A stretch of 64,000 nucleotides of DNA from Annona cherimola (GCA_030490835.1 CM059971.1:620001-684000), one strand, 5' to 3'. Counted from the first letter of the stretch, positions 1 through 10,062 are shown. The notes: a model not told the origin generated them from the letters alone. Numbers and translations are program-made.

Positions 1-254
1 TTTCTCCCTCTCTAATTATTTTTTTTTTTTTTTCTCTCTAACTATTTTATTTTTTAATTATTTTTTCAATTTTTCTTATACAAACTATTTTATTTTTCAC
101 TTATTTCTGGACAACTATCCATACAAATAATCTATCTATTTGAATTTTATTCTCTCTATTCCTCCTAATTATCCTGTTATATCACATTATTTTCTATCAA
201 TTTTGATGACTTTTACCTAAATTTTTTCATTAAAAGTTTTATCCCAACCAGGCC
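1..254 (-). mobile_element. Tourist-like MITE, cut by the window edge
   Basis: AT-rich sequence of the most abundant short repeat family in this window, in reverse orientation. Its inner end reads GGCCTGGTTGGG on the minus strand and is followed by TAA at 255-257, the usual PIF/Harbinger (Tourist) target triplet. The other terminus lies before base 1, so the second target copy cannot be checked. It overlaps the 3' end of the NLR gene and supplies that gene's present stop codon at 217-219. Family assignment rests on similarity to copies at 11060, 23429, 43257 and 58138. Confidence 0.6.
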
Positions 255-2973
255 TAAGTGGGAATATGCCAAGCAACCCTCCCTCACTTTTTCGCTCCAT
301 TCTGAAATTGGGATTCTTCTTCTTCAGGCGTACCACTCCTTCAGGCCGCCGATATATGGGCATTCTTTTACAGAAATAGATATTTAGGCGCAAAAGCTTG
401 GGGGTTGCCTCCCCCTCGAATGTCAACTTTTTCAAGTGCTCCAACTTCTCCAGATGCAAGTATTCGAGAGCAGGAAACCCTCCTCCACTAGGCCAAGTCA
501 TGCGGGAGTCCTTGTACGATTTTTCCATCAATCTCAAAATGCGTAGGTTGTCCAGCTTGCCTAACGTCCCCACATCCTTTTCTTCTAATTGGGAATATGT
601 GAAGGTAAGCTTTATGAGACTGGAGGGAAATTCATGTGGTTCAGGCAATTTTTCGAGCGGGCCGTTGAGTGAAAGCTTGCAAAGAACCGGCAATTTGTCA
701 AGAGGTGGTAACTTTGGGATTGGCTGCTTTGGCTGCTCGGTGTCCTGAACAGAAATGGACAAAGACTGGAGGGATACCAAGTTGGCAACATATTCACAGT
801 ACTTAATATTATCCGGATCGATGGTGATGCCAAGTTTTCTAAGGCGGCGGCAGTTTTTCAGCCATTCACCTGCAAATACGTTGGTAAGGGTGTGGAGGTT
901 ACGCAGGAGAAGCCGAACAGCTTTGGATGCTGATCTCTGCTCATCTTCCAGAATGCGACTGGCGCCAATCACTGGATATTTGGAGCCGCAGGGAGACTTG
1001 AGCAGCACATGTCTCAGTGCTTGCATCTTTTGGATGGAGCAGCTGCTGTTGGGTATTCGGATTCCATGAGGATAATAGCATTCTAGTGTCTGCAGGCTGC
1101 GCAGTTTGTCCATCGATCCTGGAAGAGTGATGGGACGACACTCTCGGTCGAGACCGCTGTTGCTGCTTTGTACGAAGGCGAAAGTCAATGCAAGGTAGCG
1201 CAGGTGGACGAGATGACCTATTTGGCTTGGAACCTCTTCGATTTCTGCTTTCTGCAGATCTAACACCCTCAGCAATTTGTACTCACCAAATACCAACTTG
1301 AGCAGCTGCTTTCCCACTTTCTCCTTCCCCTTTTCCGGATAGATAAGCACCGACCGCAGGCCTCTTCTGCCTCCTGAAATTGGAATATCCTCTTCCTCCT
1401 CTTCCTCATGATCTGCGCTTGCGCCGCCACTCTTTCTACTGCCATGGATTGCTAAACGTCGATCTTTAGTGGGGAATCTACTTACAATAGCTGTGGAATT
1501 CTGAGGATGATGATGGACTTGCAGGAAGTTATTGGTCTTTGCTTCAGAGATGGCAACGTGGTGCTGGAGACTCTGAATGCAGCAGCTCTTGATTCCGCCG
1601 GTGGAACTCGTTTCCACCACCCGAACCAGGCTTCTCTGCACCAGCCCCAGTAGACAATCTTCCCCCACATCCTCCAAGCTCTCCTCCCCTCGCTCCTCCA
1701 GCAGCCCCTCTGCAACCCACATGCGAATGAGTTTCCTGGCACGGACCTTCTCGGGAAAGCCCGCCAGGTACAGAAAGCATGGCTTGAGCTGGTAGGGGAG
1801 ATACCTGTAGCTCAAATGCAGGATCCCGGACGTTCTCTTCTCCCCCTCAGTCAACAGATAGCTAATGCTTTTGCTCGCGTGCTCCCAAGCCGAATCCTCC
1901 ACCTTTCCGGCCAACACCCCTGCAATGGAAACGATCGCGAGGGGCACGCCCTCGCATTTTTTCACGATTTCTTCTCCCAAAGGCTTCAGTTTCTTACAGC
2001 GGGCCTCGTCCATCCCTCCCATATTTGTTTTCTTCATGAAAAGTTTCCAACGGTTTTCTTCGCTCAAAGGCTGCAGATTTATAACCCAAAGGCTCCAGTT
2101 GCTCGCACCCCTTGCCGCGTGACGGCCGACGTCTGCGTCACGGGTGGTGAGGATGATTCTGCTACCATTCTTACTATCGGGGAACAAACCCGCCAATTCG
2201 TCCCAGGCCTTGTTATGCCACACATCGTCTACCACGATGAGATACCTCGTGTTTCTCAGAACCTTCGCCACCTCCGCTTCCGTATCTTCCATCTTTTTCA
2301 AGCCGACCTGAGTACGAAGACTATCGTAACTGGATTCCAGAGAGCACTGCGGCGAAACAAACACCCAGGCACGCACGGGGAAGCTTTCCTTGACGCTGTC
2401 GTGTTTATAGAGCTTATTGGCGACGGTGGATTTTCCCAGACCGGCCGTGCCAACTATACACAAAACCCTCCGCTTCTCTTGATCTGCATCTTCCGTCGTC
2501 TTCGTCAGCAGTTCCACCCACTTGGGCAGTTCCTTCTCAAAACCAACCAACTCTTCATCTTCAGCTCCTGATCCATGCAGCGGGTTATGTTGGGGAGACG
2601 AGAGTCTTCGTTCTTCGCTTGAACCGCCGCGGCGTTTAAATGAGATGTTGTAAATGTTAGGTGGGTTCCTCCCACGTGAAGTCAAAAGTGGGGGGCCCAC
2701 CCATTTGGCATTATTCAATAATGCCCCACCTGCTCCTTCCTTTTTCTGCTTTCGGCGTGTGAGAGAGAGAGTGATATCACATCTCTCTCCTCTCCTCTCC
2801 TCTCTGCGTCTCCTCTCTCGGCAGCGACGTTCATTCGTCAGAGAGAGAGTCTCTCTTCCCTTCTCAGATTTCAGAGAAGCAGCAGCAGCAGCTCCGGATT
2901 TTATCGTCATATGCTCAAGGCTTCTACGGCAGTTATCTCTTCCGGCCATTAAGAGAGAAAATTCTGCCGTCAT
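217..2973 (-). pseudogene. CC-NB-LRR resistance gene, 3' part (NB-ARC + LRR) fused to antisense LTR
   Basis: Open frame of 918 codons. Residues 1-107 are antisense 5' LTR of the copia element; true NLR sequence runs from about 2654 to 255. NLRs are cytoplasmic ATP/ADP-switch immune receptors. Visible NB-ARC motifs: P-loop GTAGLGKST (175-183), kinase-2 RYLIVVDDVW (243-252), RNBS-B NGSRIILTTRD (269-279), GLPL as EGVPLA (341-346) and RNBS-D CFLYLAGFPE (399-408). The MHD position is degenerate: CCIQSL (464-469) where the family has C-[RK]-[MV]-H-D-L. Irregular leucine-rich repeats fill about 560-885, of RPP8/RPP13-like style. The last 12 residues (RPGWDKTFNEKI) are MITE-derived. The N-terminal coiled coil lies beyond the retrotransposon at 7950-8366. 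The original gene would be one exon of about 949 codons. No internal stop or frameshift is visible, so the gene was probably intact until recently. Any product from this half alone would lack the CC domain. Confidence 0.9.
2650..2654. repeat. Left 5-bp target site duplication of copia element
   Basis: GTAAA directly before the TG of the 5' LTR. It matches GTAAA at 7950-7954 directly after the CA of the 3' LTR, as expected from Ty1/copia integration. In the NLR frame these bases encode the end of an Ile codon and a Tyr codon. Confidence 0.95.
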
Positions 2974-3277
2974 CTCAGATTTGGTGAGATCTACCCTTGA
3001 TTATTTCCTGTATTGAAATTCATCCTTATTGTGATGATGAAATCCTCTAGTTTTGACTAGAGAAGACATTGAGTTGTAATCCCATTATTTTATAGTGGAA
3101 GATTTACCTGGACTGGGTCCCGTGGTTTTTCCCCTTTGGTAAAAAGGGGTTTTCCATGTAAAAATTGTGGTGTGTTTTTTCCGTGGTTTGATTGCTTATT
3201 ATTTGCAATATTTATTGTCTGTGATTAATCATTCCTATTTAATCTACACAAGAAGGGGATAGCCTAAAATCCCAACA
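2655..3277 (+). repeat. 5' LTR of copia element
   Basis: 623 bp, beginning TGTTAGGTGGG and ending ATCCCAACA. It contains CT/GA-rich stretches and a CAG run. Its antisense strand is open from an ATG at 2973 to the boundary, in frame with the NLR. The run of six G near 2690 sets that frame; the 3' LTR has seven. Confidence 0.96.
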
Positions 3278-3279
3278 AG

Positions 3280-3297
3280 TGGTATCAGAGCGAGGTT
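3280..3297 (+). other. Primer binding site (initiator tRNA-Met)
   Basis: TGGTATCAGAGCGAGG starts two bases after the 5' LTR. It is the standard complement of the 3' end of plant initiator tRNA-Met used to prime minus-strand DNA synthesis in copia elements. Confidence 0.93.
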
Positions 3298-3325
3298 TTA
3301 GTAATCTTGTGCCTTGTGTTGAACG

Positions 3326-6300
3326 ATGGAGGTTAATACAAGTAGAATGATTAATTTGAATGGTTCAAATTATCATATGTGGAAGGGAAAAATGGAAGAC
3401 CTGCTATATGTCAAAGATTTTTATTTGCCTGTGTTTGCGGAACAGAAACCCGTAGAAAAAACTGATGCTGAATGGACTTTACTTCCTCGTCAAGTATGTG
3501 GGTATATCAGGCAGTGGGTGAATGATAATGTTTTAAACCATGTCAGTGAAGAAACAAATGCGCGTTCTTTATGGGACAGGCTTGAACAGCTGTATGCTCG
3601 AAAAACCGGAAACAACAAGTTGTTTCTAATAAAGAAGTTGATGGGCTTGAAATACAGGGATGGAACTCCTTTATCAGATCACTTGAATGCTTACCAGGGA
3701 ATTCTTAATCAGTTGGCCGGGATGAATATCAAGTTTGAAGATGAGGTGCAGGGGTTATGGCTTCTAGGCACATTGCCGGACTCGTGGGAGACGTTTAGAA
3801 TGTCGGTATCTAACTCAGCTCCAAATGGCATAGTCACTATGGACTTGGCTAAGAGTAGTGTTTTAAATGAAGAGATGAGAAGAAAGTCACAGGGTCCGTC
3901 ACAGTCAGATGTCTTAGTCATGGAAAAGAGGGGGAGGAGCAAGAGTAAAGGTCCGATGAACAGAGACAGAAGCAAAAGCAAGTCAAACAGGTTTGCCAAT
4001 GTTGAATGTTATCACTGTGGTAAAAAGGGGCATATAAAGAAGTATTGTCGACAACTCAAAAGAGACTACAAAAATGAAAAAGGGACAGTAAAGGAAACTG
4101 ATGATAGTAATGATGTTGATAGAGTTTCTGCCATCACAGATGACTTCCTTGTTGTGTATGATGATGATGTTGTCAACCTTGCATGCCATGACACCAGTTG
4201 GGTGATTGATAGCGGTGCCTCCATTCATGCTACATCACGAAGAGACTTCTTTACATCTTATACATCCGGAGACTTTGGGAATGTTAAGATGGGTAACAAT
4301 GGTGTAGCTAAAGCCGTAGGCATGGGAGATGTGAGCTTGGAGACCAACAATGGTACGATGTTGCTTTTGAAAAATGTTAAACATATTCCTGATATTCGCT
4401 TGAATTTGATTTCAGCAGGTAAACTTGATGATGAGGGGTTTTGCAACACCTTCAATGATGGTCATTGGAAGCTTACTAAAGGTTCTATGATTGTGGCTAG
4501 AGGCAAGAAGTGCTCCTCATTGTACTTCATGCAGGCAAAGGTTTCTTCTTGTATTATCAATGCAATGGAGAATGAAAGTACAACAGAGCTATGGCATAAA
4601 AGACTATGTCACATGAGTGAGAAGGGTTTGATGGTTTTGGCAAAGAAGAATCTTCTTTCTGGATTGAAGAATACAGCATTGAAGAAATGTGCTCATTGCT
4701 TAGCAGGGAAGCAAAACAGAGTTGCCTTTAAAGTATCCCCTCCTTCAAGACAGCCGGGTATACTTGATTTAGTATATTCTGATGTTTGTGGTCCCATGAA
4801 AGTAAAAACACTTGGTGGTGCTCTCTATTTTGTGACTTTTATAGATGATCATTCAAGGAAGTTATGGGTCTATACCTTGAAGACAAAAGACCAAGTGTTA
4901 GATGTGTTTAAACAGTTTCAGACCTCAGTTGAGAGACAGACTGGGAAGAAGTTAAAGTGTATCAGAACTGATAATGGAGGTGAGTATTGTGGTCCTTTTG
5001 ATGAATATTGCAAACAGCTGGGTATTAGGCATCAAAGGACACCTCCGAAGACTCCTCAGTTAAATGGGCTAGCTGAGAGGATGAACAGAACACTAGTTGA
5101 AAGGGTAAGATGTTTGCTTTCATATGCACAGTTGCCAGGATCTTTTTGGGGTGAGGCTTTGAGTACCGTTGTACATGTGTTAAATCTCACGCCTTGTGTT
5201 CCTTTAAATTTTGATGTTCCAAACAGAGTTTGGTTGGGAAAAGATGTATCCTATAGTCACTTGCGTGTCTTTGGATGTAAGGCCTTTGTGCATATTCCCA
5301 AAGATGAGAGGTCTAAACTTGATGTCAAGACAAGACAGTGTGTATTTATCGGCTATGACCAAGATGATTTTGGCTACAGGTTTTATGATCCAGTACAGAA
5401 AAAGCTTGTAAGAAGCCGAGATGTTGTGTTTATGGAAGACCAAACCATACAAGATATTGAGAAAACAGTTAAAACAGTTTCTCAATATTATGATAATTTA
5501 ACAGACTTGGATCCAGTTCCTTTGACACATGTGCCAGTACAGGTTAGAGATGAAGTTCAAGATGACCAGGATGGTACAGTTGATGTTGATACTCATACAC
5601 AGGTTGAGATTAATGATGGCATTGTTGAGCAGTCACCAGTACCAGAAGTTCCACCAGATGTTCCACTCAGGAGGTCTACTAGAGATCGTCATCCTTCTAC
5701 ACGATATTCTGTTGATGAATATGTGTTACTGACTGACGGGGGAGAGCCCGAATGTTATGCAGAAGCCATAGAAGATGAACATAAGAAGGAGTGGGTTGAA
5801 GCCATGCGAGATGAGATGAAGTCACTGCATGAAAATCATACATTTGAGTTGGTAAAGTTGCCTATGGGCAAAAGAGCTTTGAAGAACAAGTGGGTATACA
5901 GAGTGAAGCAAGAACAAGTTACCACTCAACCTCGATACAAAGCTAGATTGGTCGTCAAGGGATTCAATCAAAAGAAAGGTATTGATTTTGATGAGATTTT
6001 TTCTCCAGTTGTTAAAATGTCATCTATTCGTGTGGTTTTGGGTCTAGCAGCTAGTCTTGATTTGGAGATTGAACAGATGGATGTAAAGACTGCTTTTCTC
6101 CATGGTGAATTAGACAAGGAAATTTATATGGAGCAGCCAGAAGGTTTCGTGGAAAAAGGAAAAGAGGATTATGTGTGTAAGCTGAGGAAAAGCCTTTATG
6201 GTTTGAAGCAAGCACCAAGACAATGGTATAAGAAGTTTGAGTCAGTTATGGGGAAATATGGCTACCGGAAAACAACTTCAGATCATTGTGTCTTTGTGCA

Positions 6301-7309
6301 GAAATTCTCTGATGATGATTTTATTATACTATTTCTTTATGTCGATGATATGTTGATTATTGGCAGAAATTCTTTGAGGATTGACAGGTTGAAGATGCAG
6401 CTAAGTAAAGTTTTTGCTATGAAGGATTTAGGGCCAGCAAAACAAATTCTTGGCATAAGCATTCATCGTGAGAGGAATGCCAAGAAGTTATATCTGTCAC
6501 AAGAGAAGTACATTGAGAAAGTACTTCAGAGGTTCAACATGGACAGAGCTAAAGCGGTTAACTCTCCTCTTGCTACTCATTTTAAGCTAAACATTGAGCA
6601 GTGTCCCTCTACAGATGCAGAGAAGAAAGACATGGAAAGGGTTCCATATGCTTCAGCTGTGGGAAGTTTGATGTATGCAATGGTATGTACAAGACCAGAC
6701 ATAGCTTATGCAGTTGGTGTTGTAAGCCGGTTCTTGTCTAATCCTGGGAGAGAGCATTGGAATGCAGTTAAGTGGATTATGAGATATCTACGAGGTACTT
6801 CCAGTTTGAGACTTTGTTTTGGCAATGAGAAACCCTTACTAATTGGCTACACAGATGCAGATATGGCAGGAGATGTGGACACTCGAAAGTCTACCTCTGG
6901 TTCCTTGATTACTTTTGCAGGGGGAGCTGTAGCTTGGCAATCAAGGCTACAGAAATGTGTTGCACTTTCTACAACCGAAGCAGAATTCATTGCAGCAACT
7001 GAAGCATGCAAAGAAATGTTGTGGATGAAGAGGTTTTTACATGAGCTTGACTTCAAACAACAGAGATATATAGTATTTTGTGATAGTCAAAGCGCAATTC
7101 ACCTTGGTAAGAATTCTTCTTTTCATGCAAGATCAAAGCACATTGATGTGAGGTATCATTGGATAAGAGAAGCTATTGATGACAAGTTGTTTGAACTTGA
7201 GAAAATCCATACCGATTATAATAGCTCTGATATGTTGACGAAGGCTCTACCAAGGGAGAAGCTTGAAGTTTGTCGTTCTATCGTTGGGATGGCAAATCCC
7301 TCCACGTAG
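3326..7309 (+). CDS. Copia Gag-Pol polyprotein (Tnt1-like)
   Basis: Single intact frame of 1327 codons, the usual length for Ty1/copia. Domains in order: Gag capsid-like region (about 1-200); CCHC zinc knuckle CYHCGKKGHIKKYC (228-241); aspartic protease with DSGA (295-298); GAG pre-integrase with the HHCC zinc site (from ELWHKRLCH); integrase with catalytic D486, D549 and E584, a DD35E spacing; reverse transcriptase with YVDDM (about 1005-1009); and C-terminal RNase H including GYTDADMAGD and the KHIDVRYHWIRE segment. The start ATG follows the primer site by about 30 bases, and the similarity begins at once (MEVNTSRMINLNGSNY). The protein order protease-integrase-RT-RNase H defines Ty1/copia. 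Tnt1-like is by overall resemblance; the exact clade is not settled. No stop, frameshift or missing catalytic residue was seen. Confidence 0.97.
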   Translation: MEVNTSRMINLNGSNYHMWKGKMEDLLYVKDFYLPVFAEQKPVEKTDAEWTLLPRQVCGYIRQWVNDNVLNHVSEETNARSLWDRLEQLYARKTGNNKLFLIKKLMGLKYRDGTPLSDHLNAYQGILNQLAGMNIKFEDEVQGLWLLGTLPDSWETFRMSVSNSAPNGIVTMDLAKSSVLNEEMRRKSQGPSQSDVLVMEKRGRSKSKGPMNRDRSKSKSNRFANVECYHCGKKGHIKKYCRQLKRDYKNEKGTVKETDDSNDVDRVSAITDDFLVVYDDDVVNLACHDTSWVIDSGASIHATSRRDFFTSYTSGDFGNVKMGNNGVAKAVGMGDVSLETNNGTMLLLKNVKHIPDIRLNLISAGKLDDEGFCNTFNDGHWKLTKGSMIVARGKKCSSLYFMQAKVSSCIINAMENESTTELWHKRLCHMSEKGLMVLAKKNLLSGLKNTALKKCAHCLAGKQNRVAFKVSPPSRQPGILDLVYSDVCGPMKVKTLGGALYFVTFIDDHSRKLWVYTLKTKDQVLDVFKQFQTSVERQTGKKLKCIRTDNGGEYCGPFDEYCKQLGIRHQRTPPKTPQLNGLAERMNRTLVERVRCLLSYAQLPGSFWGEALSTVVHVLNLTPCVPLNFDVPNRVWLGKDVSYSHLRVFGCKAFVHIPKDERSKLDVKTRQCVFIGYDQDDFGYRFYDPVQKKLVRSRDVVFMEDQTIQDIEKTVKTVSQYYDNLTDLDPVPLTHVPVQVRDEVQDDQDGTVDVDTHTQVEINDGIVEQSPVPEVPPDVPLRRSTRDRHPSTRYSVDEYVLLTDGGEPECYAEAIEDEHKKEWVEAMRDEMKSLHENHTFELVKLPMGKRALKNKWVYRVKQEQVTTQPRYKARLVVKGFNQKKGIDFDEIFSPVVKMSSIRVVLGLAASLDLEIEQMDVKTAFLHGELDKEIYMEQPEGFVEKGKEDYVCKLRKSLYGLKQAPRQWYKKFESVMGKYGYRKTTSDHCVFVQKFSDDDFIILFLYVDDMLIIGRNSLRIDRLKMQLSKVFAMKDLGPAKQILGISIHRERNAKKLYLSQEKYIEKVLQRFNMDRAKAVNSPLATHFKLNIEQCPSTDAEKKDMERVPYASAVGSLMYAMVCTRPDIAYAVGVVSRFLSNPGREHWNAVKWIMRYLRGTSSLRLCFGNEKPLLIGYTDADMAGDVDTRKSTSGSLITFAGGAVAWQSRLQKCVALSTTEAEFIAATEACKEMLWMKRFLHELDFKQQRYIVFCDSQSAIHLGKNSSFHARSKHIDVRYHWIREAIDDKLFELEKIHTDYNSSDMLTKALPREKLEVCRSIVGMANPST

Positions 7310-7310
7310 T

Positions 7311-7325
7311 CGGAAGGGGGAGATT
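7311..7325 (+). other. Polypurine tract
   Basis: Purine-rich GGAAGGGGGAGA stretch directly before the 3' LTR, the expected plus-strand primer of the retrotransposon. Confidence 0.85.
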
Positions 7326-7949
7326 TGTTAGGTGGGTTCCTCCCACGTGAAGTCAAAAGTGGGGGGGCCCACCCATTTGGCATTATTCAATAATGCCCCA
7401 CCTGCTCCCTCCTTTTTCTGCTTTCGGCGTGTGAGAGAGAGAGTGATATCACATCTCTCTCCTCTCCTCTCCTCTCTGCGTCTCCTCTCTCGGCAGCGAC
7501 GTTCATTCGTCAGAGAGAGAGTCTCTCTTCCCCTCTCAGATTTCAGAGAAGCAGCAGCAGCAGCTCCGGATTTTATCGTCATATGCTCAAGGCTTCTACG
7601 GCAGTTATCTCTTCCGGCCATTAAGAGAGAAAATTCTGCCGTCATCTCAGATTTGGTGAGATCTACCCTTGATTATTTCCTGTATTGAAATCCATCCTTA
7701 TTGTGATGATGAAATCCTCTAGTTTTGACTAGAGAAGACATTGAGTTGTAATCCCATTATTTTATAGTGGAAGATTTACCTGGACTGGGTCCCGTGGTTT
7801 TTCCCCTTTGGTAAAAAGGGGTTTTCCATGTAAAAATTGTGGTGTGTTTTTTTCGTGGTTTGATTGCTTATTATTTGCAATATTTATTGTCTGTGATTAA
7901 TCATTCCTATTTAATCTACACAAGAAGGGGATAGCCTAAAATCCCAACA
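7326..7949 (+). repeat. 3' LTR of copia element
   Basis: 624 bp, nearly identical to the 5' LTR (four C/T substitutions, one extra G in the G-run). Because of the extra G, the antisense frame that fuses to the NLR in the 5' copy ends in a stop here. Confidence 0.96.
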
Positions 7950-7954
7950 GTAAA
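7950..7954. repeat. Right 5-bp target site duplication of copia element
   Basis: GTAAA immediately after the 3' LTR, the same as 2650-2654. Confidence 0.95.
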
Positions 7955-8366
7955 TGCCTTGGCTCTCCGAAATGGAACGAAGCCTCTGTTTCATCCATTC
8001 CACCTCGGAAGCCACTTCACGGCAAGCTGCCACCTCGTTCAAGATGAAAACGTACCTCTTCAACTGACCCCAGCATCCTTCTGCCTCCCTCGCGTACGCG
8101 ATTCTCAGGAAGAAGACGTCGATGGCATCCTCAGCACGGTACGCCAGATCTCTCACCTCTTGCGTCCAGTTCTTTGTCACCTCACTTTCCTCCTCCTCCA
8201 TCCCGTCTGCATCTTTTAAGAAGCACCCCATCCTCCGGAATTCAGTCTCCACCCACTCTATCTGTGCCCTCGCATTGCGCAGCAGAATGATGTCCTCACT
8301 AAGCTCCTCACGGAGCTTACCCACAAGGAATGAAACAGCTGATATAGCAACTTCCATTTTTACCAC
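7950..8366 (-). pseudogene. CC-NB-LRR resistance gene, 5' part (Rx N-terminal coiled coil)
   Basis: Encodes the first 139 codons of the NLR whose remainder is at 217-2654. It starts MVKMEVAISAVSFLVGKL; an alternative start is the second Met at 8357. The Rx-type coiled-coil domain is recognisable by the EDVID-class motif as RAEDAIDVFFLRIA and by the terminal helix WMKQRLRSISES. This domain mediates self-association and downstream signalling in CNL receptors. The frame runs to the target duplication, and its last codon (TAC, 7952-7950) joins in phase with the AAC codon at 2649 on the other side. With the retrotransposon present, translation runs into the antisense 3' LTR and stops at once after about 12 codons, giving a CC-only peptide of about 151 residues. 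Confidence 0.9.
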
Positions 8367-9002
8367 TCGCGCTCAAATTTTCCCCCTTCTCTCTGGCACC
8401 ACCCAAGATCCCCCTCTGTATTGTATTTGATAATTGTATCGAGACTCACATAGCCACTTTCAAAGGCCAGACCACAACAGCAGCTACTCACTTGTCCTAT
8501 TCCCACTCTCTCAACACCCAAAATCCCACTGCCACCGCTTCTTCTTCTTCTTTTCCCTCTTTTCAATCTCCCGACACCTAAGATGCTACTCCCACTCACC
8601 TTTTTTTTTTTTTTTTTTTTTTCTCTCATGTATATAGCAATTGCAATCAAAATCCCACCCTCGCGCTCAGACACCTTTTTGCTGCCGATAAGAACCACCG
8701 AAATCCCTCCTCAGCCCCTCGTGAGTCATCTCGTCGTATTGCCTTTGATAGTTATACAACGGATATATGCGCGGCTCCATTTATGGGGAGAGATGTTTAG
8801 AGGGCCAGTAACACGTTTCTCTTTAGAATTCAGAACTAGAAGCTTGTATATGCAAGATGGAGCAGGAGGAGATGGCCCACGTGGAGAAAATTAGAAGCAA
8901 CTCACTCCGAAGATGGAGCATCTGCTACGAAACGCGGATGATGCACCAGAAGCATTGAGATTGAATAGGACTTTGGTGCCTCTCTGGTCTTGCCTGTCCT
9001 TG
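8367..9002 (-). promoter_or_regulatory. 5' flank of the NLR gene, possible TATA box
   Basis: Upstream region of the minus-strand NLR. A CTATATAC box on the minus strand lies at about 8630-8637, some 265 bases before the ATG. A T-run at 8601-8622 (A-run on the gene strand) would fall in the leader. No other gene is seen here. Promoter assignment is by position and motif only. Confidence 0.3.
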
Positions 9003-9081
9003 CTAAAGTTTTACAATTTTTTTTTTTGGATGGATGTTAAAGTTTTACATTGGGAGCGTGTTGGTTTCATAATAAAAATTT

Positions 9082-10062
9082 GGGCATTTCCCAAATATAC
9101 CCATTACGTTTGACCGTATTTCCAAATCTGCCCGCTACATTTCGGAAATCCCAAATATACCTACTACGTTTTGCCAAAATCCCAAATATGCCAACGCCGT
9201 CACTGACGTTTAGAAACGGCGTTACTAAGAAAGGGAAATGACGCATCTGCCCAAGAGCAAGGGCTAAATCAAAAAGGGGGAATTCAGGCTCGTCCGAAAT
9301 CCCTAATTATCACCATGTACAAATCCAATGGAAACCAATGGGTTATAACAAGAATGAAATGCATCCTTTCTGCAATTATCATTTTTCTTACCAACTAGAA
9401 AAAATATCAAAAATACAATAGCATAGACAGAAGGAAAAAATTATCATCTTTAAAACTAACGGTAAAAAATACCAAAAATACAATAGCATAAATAGAAGGA
9501 AAAAATTATTATTTTTGAAACCAACAGGAACAAATACCAAAAATACAACAGCATAGACGGAAGGAAAAATATCATTGTGGGATTTAATTGACGGAACCAT
9601 TGCGCAATGGCTAACATAATCCATACCATTTATGACAACCTACTACTGGGTTCAGTGGAATGATATGAAAGAAATACCATATCGCACACTCTAAGATCCT
9701 ACATCTGGATTTGATATTTCAATTTCAGATATGCCCAAAAGCATCAAAAAAATGAAATAAATACCTCAAATGGTCAGTCGTATGATGCACAACTCCTTCC
9801 TCCTTGGGCACTCTCCTACTGCTGCTCTCTTCAAGTGAAACCCGAGCTCAGTTTTTATAACTCATGGCAAGGGTAATTTGGGCATATTTGAAAAATTAGC
9901 AGCAACTGTACAACGTTTCCGTTGCTAAACGTAACGGTCACTGACGGCGTGGGCTTATCTGGGATTTTGGCAAAACGTAGTAGGTATATTTGAGATTTCC
10001 GAAACGTAGTGGGCAGATTTGGAAATACGGTCAAACGTAATGGGTATATTTGGGAAAAACCT
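9082..10062. mobile_element. Non-autonomous MULE-like element with long inverted termini
   Basis: Terminal inverted repeats of about 110-135 bp (9082 to about 9215, and about 9905 to 10062) contain several ACGTTTTGCC-like and CCCAAATATACC-like phrases. A 9-bp target duplication, TAAAAATTT, lies at 9073-9081 and 10063-10071. Long TIRs and a 9-bp duplication are typical of the Mutator superfamily. The paralogous sequence at 16861-16890 lacks the element and has a single AAAAAATTT, giving an internal empty-site control. The 690-bp interior codes for nothing recognisable. Confidence 0.85.
9391..9575. repeat. Tandem repeat of about 65-70 bp inside the MULE
   Basis: About three diverged copies of a unit containing AAATACAATAGCATAGAC followed by GGAAAAAATTATCATC. 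They lie in the element's interior and create the repetitive minus-strand reading frame there, which is not taken as a gene. Confidence 0.75.

Larger units (their letters stand above)
2655..7949 (+). mobile_element. Full-length Tnt1-like Ty1/copia LTR retrotransposon
   Basis: A 5295-bp element with two LTRs (2655-3277 and 7326-7949), TG...CA ends, a perfect 5-bp target duplication, an initiator-Met primer site, one uninterrupted gag-pol frame (3326-7309) and a polypurine tract. By eye the LTRs differ by four substitutions, all C/T, and one G-run indel (6 versus 7 G). This is about 0.6 percent divergence, so the insertion is young. It is inserted in the coding exon of the minus-strand NLR gene, in opposite transcriptional orientation. 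All parts needed for retrotransposition appear present. Expression cannot be judged from sequence. Confidence 0.97.

Noticed and set aside
1816..2571. Plus-strand frame of 251 codons
   Set aside because: Antisense of the NB-ARC coding sequence; no domain of its own.
9388..9624. Minus-strand frame of 78 codons with internal repeats
   Set aside because: Created by the 67-bp tandem repeat inside the MULE.
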